This document shows positions 59,107 through 64,000 of a DNA stretch of 64,000 nt, piece after piece. Position numbers and translations under genes: made by a program. The notes under the pieces are model-generated. The model saw only the letters and a list, made by a program, of their open reading frames with translations. It had not been told where the DNA came from and ran no database searches. The stretch comes from an uncultured Commensalibacter sp. (GTDB lineage: Bacteria; Pseudomonadota; Alphaproteobacteria; Acetobacterales; Acetobacteraceae). The stretch covers positions 35,274 through 99,273 of the forward strand of contig CAMPDW010000008.1 of assembly GCA_946699565.1 (NCBI GenBank), in the 5' to 3' direction. Positions within the stretch are counted from its first letter, which is position 1. Every line of letters starts with the position of its first letter.

Positions 59107-60429
59107 CTATCCCAATACTGGTGCAGCAGCAGGCACTTGTACTTGAATTACTCCACCATGTGTTTTCTTATAATCCATAATTCTTTGTTCCATCATTGGA
59201 CGAAAATTACGAATTAAAGCTTGAACAGGCCATGCAACTGACATACCCATGGCACAAATAGTTGTTGTTTCAATATGTTTTGTAACATCCATTAACATAT
59301 CAATTTCTTCAATTTCAGCACGTCCTTCGGTCATTCTTTGCATGACTTTTAGAACCCAATTAGATCCTTCACGGCAAGGGGTACACTGTCCACAACTTTC
59401 ATGTTTATAAAATTGAGATATACGTGCGATGGCCTGTATAAGGTCAGTAGATTGGTCCATCACAACAATACCGGCCGTCCCCAAACCAGATCCGGCATCA
59501 CGCATTCCGTCAAAATCCATGATAACAGTTTCGCAAACCTCTTTATTTAACATCGGCATGGAAGTACCACCTGGAATAACAGCCAAAAGATTATCCCAGC
59601 CTCCACGCACTCCTCCACCGTGACGTTCAATGATTTCTTTTAAAGGCAATCCCAATGCTTCCTCAAAAACACAAGGAGTTTGAATATGGCCTGAAATTGC
59701 CATCAATTTAGGACCTGTATTATTTTTACGCCCTATACTTGAAAACCATACCGCACTTTTACGCATAATTGTAGGGGTTACAGAAATACTTTCAACATTA
59801 TTAATCGTTGTGGGACATCCATATAAACCTTTACCGGCTGGAAAAGGAGGTTTTAAACGTGGCTGTCCTTTTTTACCTTCCAGACTTTCAAGCTGTGCAG
59901 TTTCTTCTCCACAAATATATGCCCCTGCCCCTTGATGAATATAAAAATCAAAATCCCATCCGCTTCCACAAGCGTTTTTACCGATTAATCTTGCATCATA
60001 TGCTTCATCAATGGCGATTTGTAAGCGTTTCGCTTCATTATAATATTCACCACGAATATAAATATAAGCAACATGCGCACCAATCGCAAAAGAAGCCAAT
60101 AAAGCACCTTCTACTATTTTATGTGGCTCATGACGTAACACTTCCCTATCTTTGCAAGTTCCAGGCTCAGATTCATCACCATTAATTACAAGATAATGAG
60201 GTAAAGGACCTTCTTCTTTAGGCATGAATGACCATTTTAATCCAGTTGAAAAACCTGCTCCACCACGACCACGCAATCCAGAATCTATTATTTCTTTAAC
60301 TATCTTTTCACGACCCAATTTTAAAATTGCTTTGGTATTATCCCAATCACCCCGTTTTCTTGCACCTGCCAATTTCCAATCATCATGACCATGTAAATTG
60401 ACGTAAATACGGTCTTTAACATCTAACAT
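59107..60429 (-). CDS. nuoF: NADH-quinone oxidoreductase subunit F
   Basis: NADH- and FMN-binding subunit where electrons enter complex I. The 440-residue protein has [16 protein letters not shown] (FMN), [55 protein letters not shown] (NADH) and the N3 cluster ligands [11 protein letters not shown] with a further cysteine in TTICAMG. It starts 2 bp after the nuoE stop. Confidence 0.97.
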   Translation of the reverse strand: MLDVKDRIYVNLHGHDDWKLAGARKRGDWDNTKAILKLGREKIVKEIIDSGLRGRGGAGFSTGLKWSFMPKEEGPLPHYLVINGDESEPGTCKDREVLRHEPHKIVEGALLASFAIGAHVAYIYIRGEYYNEAKRLQIAIDEAYDARLIGKNACGSGWDFDFYIHQGAGAYICGEETAQLESLEGKKGQPRLKPPFPAGKGLYGCPTTINNVESISVTPTIMRKSAVWFSSIGRKNNTGPKLMAISGHIQTPCVFEEALGLPLKEIIERHGGGVRGGWDNLLAVIPGGTSMPMLNKEVCETVIMDFDGMRDAGSGLGTAGIVVMDQSTDLIQAIARISQFYKHESCGQCTPCREGSNWVLKVMQRMTEGRAEIEEIDMLMDVTKHIETTTICAMGMSVAWPVQALIRNFRPMMEQRIMDYKKTHGGVIQVQVPAAAPVLG

Positions 60430-60431
60430 CG

Positions 60432-61058
60432 TTATTTTGTCCTCAAATTTTCTGGTAATGATTGTTTTTGACTTACCGGTTCTGAACTTTTACGATTGAT
60501 TGCTGAACCAGGAGTCAGTTTTTCACCACGCTTCAGAGCTTCAATTAATTCAATCGTTTTTTGACCATCCATATCTTCATAATAATCTCGATCAACTTGC
60601 AAGATAGGGGCGTTTGCACAGGCTCCTAAACACTCGACCTCAGAAAGTGTAAAAAGACCATCTTTACTTGTTTCACCATATTCCTTAATACCTGTAGCCT
60701 TTTTACATGCAGCAACAATATCGTCAGAACCTCTAAGCCAACATGGTGTCGTACCACATACCTGCAGATGATATTGACCGATAGGCTCTAAATTAAACAT
60801 TGTATAAAAAGTAGCAATTTCAAATACTCTTATAGGTGCAATTTCTAAACGTTTTGCTATAACAGACATAGCTATTTTAGGTATCCATGCACTCTTAGTT
60901 AAGCGTTTCATCTGATCTTGAACAATATATAATAACGGTATTACAGCACTTGCCTTACGCGCTTTAGGATATTTTGCAAGAACCAGTGCAATCTGCTTTT
61001 CACTTTCTTTATCAAAAGTAAAATCTGTCGGTTGTATATTCATTTTATTTTCTGACAT
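60432..61058 (-). CDS. nuoE: NADH-quinone oxidoreductase subunit E
   Basis: 24-kDa-type subunit with the 2Fe-2S cluster N1a. The 208-residue protein has the thioredoxin-like fold and the four cysteines in [15 protein letters not shown] and [37 protein letters not shown] before them is typical. The C-terminal 35 residues ([17 protein letters not shown]) are a variable tail. Confidence 0.96.
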   Translation of the reverse strand: MSENKMNIQPTDFTFDKESEKQIALVLAKYPKARKASAVIPLLYIVQDQMKRLTKSAWIPKIAMSVIAKRLEIAPIRVFEIATFYTMFNLEPIGQYHLQVCGTTPCWLRGSDDIVAACKKATGIKEYGETSKDGLFTLSEVECLGACANAPILQVDRDYYEDMDGQKTIELIEALKRGEKLTPGSAINRKSSEPVSQKQSLPENLRTK

Positions 61059-61064
61059 TGCACC

Positions 61065-62315
61065 CTATCTATCCACTTCACCAAAAACCAAATCTAAAGA
61101 ACCAATAATTGCAACCATATCAGCTAACATATATCGATGTGATAACTCATCCAGTGCTTGAAGATGGGAAAAACCAGTAGGACGAATTTTACAACGATAG
61201 GGTTTACTTCCACCATCAGCAACAAGATATACCCCAAATTCACCCTTTGGACTTTCAACCGCTGTATAGGTTGTCCCAGCAGGAACATGAAAACCTTCAC
61301 TGTAAAGTTTAAAATGATGGATCAATGCTTCCATAGAATGCTTCATATCTTTACGTCGAGGAGGAGAAATCTTACCATCTTCCGTTTTTATTGAACCAGG
61401 TTTCATTTTATTCAAACACTGTTCAATAATTTTGGCACTTTCTCGCATTTCAACAACACGAATTAAATAGCGATCATAACAATCCCCTTGACGGGCGACT
61501 GGAATTTTAAAATCAACTTTATCATAATTATCATAAGGTTGAGAACGACGTAAATCCCACGCCACACCTGAAGCTCTAAGACAAGGCCCAGAAAATCCCC
61601 ATGATAAAGCATCTTCAGTTGTGCAAATGCCAATTCCAACCGTTCTTTGCTTCCAAATACGATTTTCAGTGAGAAGCCCTTCAATATCATCAACTAGTTT
61701 TGGAAAATCTTTGACCCATTTTCCAATTTTATCTTCCATTCCTGAAGGTAAATCCTTAGCCACACCACCATGCCTAAAATAATTGGCATGGAAACGTGCA
61801 CCAGATACACCTTCATAAAATTCCATAAGTTTTTCACGCTCTTCATAAGCCCATAAAGCTGGTGTCATCGCACCACAATCAAGACCCATAGCGGTAACAT
61901 TTAGCAAATGATTTAAAATACGTGTAATTTCAGCAAATAAAACCCTAATCCATTTTGCACGATCGGGAACTTCTACACCAAGCAATTTTTCTGTCGCAAG
62001 AACATACACATGTTCTTCACTCATTGGAGAGGCATAATCTAAACGGTCGAAATAAGGTAAACCTTTATGATAGGCTTTGTGTTCAAGAAGTTTTTCTGTA
62101 CCTCGATGAAGTAATCCTATATGAGGAGTTGCACGTTTGACCACCTCACCTTCTAATTCCATAACAACACGCAACACACCATGTGCAGAAGGGTGTTGAG
62201 GTCCAAAATTAATCGTGTGAATATCCCCCGATAAAGCACGAGACATATTCTTGGAAATTTCAGATTTAATCTCTTCTGCCTTATTGGTTACTTGATTATT
62301 TAATTTTTCACTCAT
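61065..62315 (-). CDS. nuoD: NADH-quinone oxidoreductase subunit D
   Basis: 49-kDa-type subunit that forms the quinone site with NuoB and NuoH. I start it at ATG 62315 (416 residues), because AAAGGA lies 7 bases before that codon; a TTG one codon earlier (62318) is the alternative. Motifs: [98 protein letters not shown] and the C-terminal [12 protein letters not shown]. It is not fused to NuoC, as is usual outside the gammaproteobacteria. Confidence 0.96.
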   Translation of the reverse strand: MSEKLNNQVTNKAEEIKSEISKNMSRALSGDIHTINFGPQHPSAHGVLRVVMELEGEVVKRATPHIGLLHRGTEKLLEHKAYHKGLPYFDRLDYASPMSEEHVYVLATEKLLGVEVPDRAKWIRVLFAEITRILNHLLNVTAMGLDCGAMTPALWAYEEREKLMEFYEGVSGARFHANYFRHGGVAKDLPSGMEDKIGKWVKDFPKLVDDIEGLLTENRIWKQRTVGIGICTTEDALSWGFSGPCLRASGVAWDLRRSQPYDNYDKVDFKIPVARQGDCYDRYLIRVVEMRESAKIIEQCLNKMKPGSIKTEDGKISPPRRKDMKHSMEALIHHFKLYSEGFHVPAGTTYTAVESPKGEFGVYLVADGGSKPYRCKIRPTGFSHLQALDELSHRYMLADMVAIIGSLDLVFGEVDR

Positions 62316-62337
62316 CAAATATCCTTTTGCCGTGTCG

Positions 62338-63006
62338 TTATATTATATACGGCTTAATATTTTGACGCTTCTCATGAATTTTCTCATCACCAGGAAGCGT
62401 AACAACTCCTTCCCAAGGCGAGTCAAAATCAAAATCCCGCATTTCTTGTACTAAATGAACAGGTTCATAAACAACCTTGTTTTGATCAGCATCAAATCTA
62501 ACTTCAACATATCCTGTAACGGGAAAATCTTTACGCAAAGGATGTCCATCAAATCCATAATCTGTAAGAATTCGTCGCAAATCTGGTTGTCCAGAGAACA
62601 GAACGCCAAACATATCATAACATTCGCGTTCCCACCATGTAGCGCTTTTCCACAAATGATGAACCGAAGGTACAGGAATTGCTTCATCTGTATGAACAAT
62701 GACACGAACACGCTGATTTAGCGTTACAGATAATAAATTATAAACAACATCAAACCTTTTGGAACGATGAGGATAATCAACGCCACATAAATCCATTAAC
62801 TGTTCGAATTGACAAAAAGGATGACTTTTCAAAAAGTCCAAAACATCAACTAAATTATCTAGCTGAACCAGAACCACAAGTTCGTCGTGATCAAAATCTG
62901 CCTTAATCACACCATGAACCGAATATGTAAGCATCATTCCAATAACTTGTAAACGAGCCTTTTGATACATCTTGTCATGCCTTAAATTTTCTACAATATC
63001 AACCAC
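62338..63006 (-). CDS. nuoC: NADH-quinone oxidoreductase subunit C
   Basis: 30-kDa-type subunit, part of the quinone module of complex I. The 222-residue protein has [28 protein letters not shown] and the signature [42 protein letters not shown]. Its start overlaps nuoB by 8 bp, giving coupled translation. The N-terminal 35 residues are less conserved, so a slightly later start is possible. Confidence 0.96.
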   Translation of the reverse strand: MVDIVENLRHDKMYQKARLQVIGMMLTYSVHGVIKADFDHDELVVLVQLDNLVDVLDFLKSHPFCQFEQLMDLCGVDYPHRSKRFDVVYNLLSVTLNQRVRVIVHTDEAIPVPSVHHLWKSATWWERECYDMFGVLFSGQPDLRRILTDYGFDGHPLRKDFPVTGYVEVRFDADQNKVVYEPVHLVQEMRDFDFDSPWEGVVTLPGDEKIHEKRQNIKPYII

Positions 63007-63574
63007 GAAGAATTGTCCCTGTTCGTTTAATTTTCTTTTTCAATAACATTATACCATATATAAGTGCTTCTGCAGTAGGCGGACAGCCTGGCACATAAAT
63101 ATCAACAGGAACAATTCGATCACATCCTCTTACAACTGAATAAGAGTAATGATAATAACCTCCGCCATTTGCACAAGAACCCATTGATAAAACCCACCTC
63201 GGTTCTGACATTTGATCATATAATCGACGTAAAGCAGGTGCCATTTTATTCGTTACAGTCCCTGCCACAAGCATGACATCTGCCTGTCGAGGTGACCCCA
63301 TCGGAACAACGCCCATACGATCCAGATCATAACGCGGCATATAAGCATGTATCATTTCAACAGCACAACACGCCAAACCAAAAGTCATTGGCCATAGGCT
63401 TCCAGTCCGACCCCAATTGATAAGTTGATCCAGCTTAGCAACAACAAATCCCTTGTTTGAAATTGTGCCTGTTATACCTTTGATAACTGCATCCTGTTCA
63501 GACCCAGGTGGTAATGTTTCCTGATTCCAGTAAATTTGGTCAGGATCTGATTTTCTATTCACATTTTTATTCAT
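62999..63574 (-). CDS. nuoB: NADH-quinone oxidoreductase subunit B
   Basis: Holds the terminal cluster N2 that reduces quinone. The 191-residue protein has [29 protein letters not shown] with the adjacent Cys69-Cys70 pair and [23 protein letters not shown] with a further ligand. [31 protein letters not shown] supplies the other. Length and motifs are normal. It follows nuoA by 36 bp. Confidence 0.97.
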   Translation of the reverse strand: MNKNVNRKSDPDQIYWNQETLPPGSEQDAVIKGITGTISNKGFVVAKLDQLINWGRTGSLWPMTFGLACCAVEMIHAYMPRYDLDRMGVVPMGSPRQADVMLVAGTVTNKMAPALRRLYDQMSEPRWVLSMGSCANGGGYYHYSYSVVRGCDRIVPVDIYVPGCPPTAEALIYGIMLLKKKIKRTGTILRG

Positions 63575-63609
63575 TATCGACTCATTTTAATCATTATATA
63601 TATAGCTAT

Positions 63610-63975
63610 TTAATCCCACTCAAGAGCACCTTTGCACCATTCATAGATAAAGCCTATTGTAAGAATGATAAGAAATACCATCATTGAGAAAAAACCAAAT
63701 ATGCCAATTTTCGATAAAGTTAATGCCCAAGGAAATAAAAATACCATCTCCAAATCAAAAATTGTGAATAATATCCCTACTAAATAATAACGAACATCAA
63801 AAACTTGATGTGCGTTTTCAAAAGCTGGAAATCCACATTCATATGGTGTTATTTTTTCGGCATACGGTTTTTGTTTCGCACAAAATAATGCCGCCCCCAA
63901 CATTGCACATGCAATAACTAATGAAATAATTCCAAAAATTAGCACAGGTAAATAACTGTTTAAAATCGCCTGCAT
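63610..63975 (-). CDS. nuoA: NADH-quinone oxidoreductase subunit A
   Basis: Three-helix membrane subunit (ND3 homologue), first gene of the complex I operon. Using ATG 63975 gives 121 residues (MQAILNSYLPVLIFG); AAAGAG lies 9 bases before it. A TTG two codons earlier is the alternative. KITPYECGFPAFENAHQVFDVRYYLVGILFTIFDLEMVFLFPWA contains the conserved ECG cysteine loop and the acidic FDLE of helix 2. Only 25 bp remain in the window upstream, so the operon promoter lies beyond its edge. Confidence 0.96.
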   Translation of the reverse strand: MQAILNSYLPVLIFGIISLVIACAMLGAALFCAKQKPYAEKITPYECGFPAFENAHQVFDVRYYLVGILFTIFDLEMVFLFPWALTLSKIGIFGFFSMMVFLIILTIGFIYEWCKGALEWD

Positions 63976-64000
63976 GGCCAAACACTCTTTAATTTTTTAT

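Noticed and set aside
59808-60185. 125-codon open frame on the plus strand inside nuoF
   Set aside because: Antisense shadow of a certain gene, very rich in His and Leu as expected from the opposite strand.

Overview
This window looks like chromosomal DNA of an AT-rich (low-GC) alphaproteobacterium, probably a host-associated or genome-reduced member of the Rhodospirillales/Acetobacteraceae side of the class. The class-level call rests on several blocks with typical alphaproteobacterial order: nuoA to nuoN followed by birA-coaX-rnj-proS-lolC-lolD-dnaE, and mltB-rlpA-dac-tmk-holB-metG-tatD-MBL. It also rests on the short ProRS, RNase J, an ELM1-family protein, and nuoC and nuoD being separate genes. 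The family-level call is inference. Two pseudogenes, a 2.4 kb decayed stretch and genes missing from conserved operons all point to ongoing reduction.

Layout. 0-4.3 kb (+): 3' end of gyrB, nrdR, nusB, thiL, surE. 4.4-8.8 kb: a lone mlaD, uppP, a sugar porter and a SdaC-like amino-acid transporter. 8.8-11.1 kb: no intact gene, but a clearly recognisable dead comF. 11.1-17.2 kb: glmS and glmU, a dead gph, a DUF3108 protein and a flavohaemoglobin (hmp) with NsrR-like sites upstream. 17.3-21.9 kb (-): glyA followed by two GT4 glycosyltransferases, the first with a broken 5' end, and an ELM1-family protein. 22.1-24.6 kb (+): an APC amino-acid permease and hemB. 24.6-36.9 kb (-): parC, then MBL hydrolase, tatD, metG, holB, tmk, an inserted GT8-like glycosyltransferase, a D,D-carboxypeptidase, rlpA, a lytic transglycosylase and an FAH-family hydrolase. 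37.0 kb: tRNA-Val(GAC). 37.2-40.0 kb (+): N-formylglutamate amidohydrolase and htpG. 40.1-51.0 kb (-): panB, dnaE, lolD, lolC, proS, rnj, coaX, birA. 51.0-64.0 kb (-): a nearly complete complex I operon from nuoA to nuoN.

How the genes fit together. Most of the window is housekeeping: DNA topology and replication (gyrB, parC, dnaE, holB, tmk), the envelope (uppP, glmU/glmS, dac, rlpA, mltB, lolCD, mlaD), cofactors (thiL, panB, coaX, birA, hemB) and aerobic respiration (nuo). Three permeases for sugars and amino acids fit a nutrient-scavenging life style. The accessory parts are the glycosyltransferases (about 17.3-20.6 kb and 31.6-33.0 kb), which probably decorate the cell surface.

The most notable points are the absence of nuoM between nuoL and nuoN, the absence of the riboflavin genes between nrdR and nusB, the comF and gph pseudogenes, the damaged start of a GT4 gene, and the two-domain GT8-like protein inserted in the dac-tmk operon. 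I saw no CRISPR array, insertion sequence, prophage or defence system, and no convincing undescribed multi-gene system.
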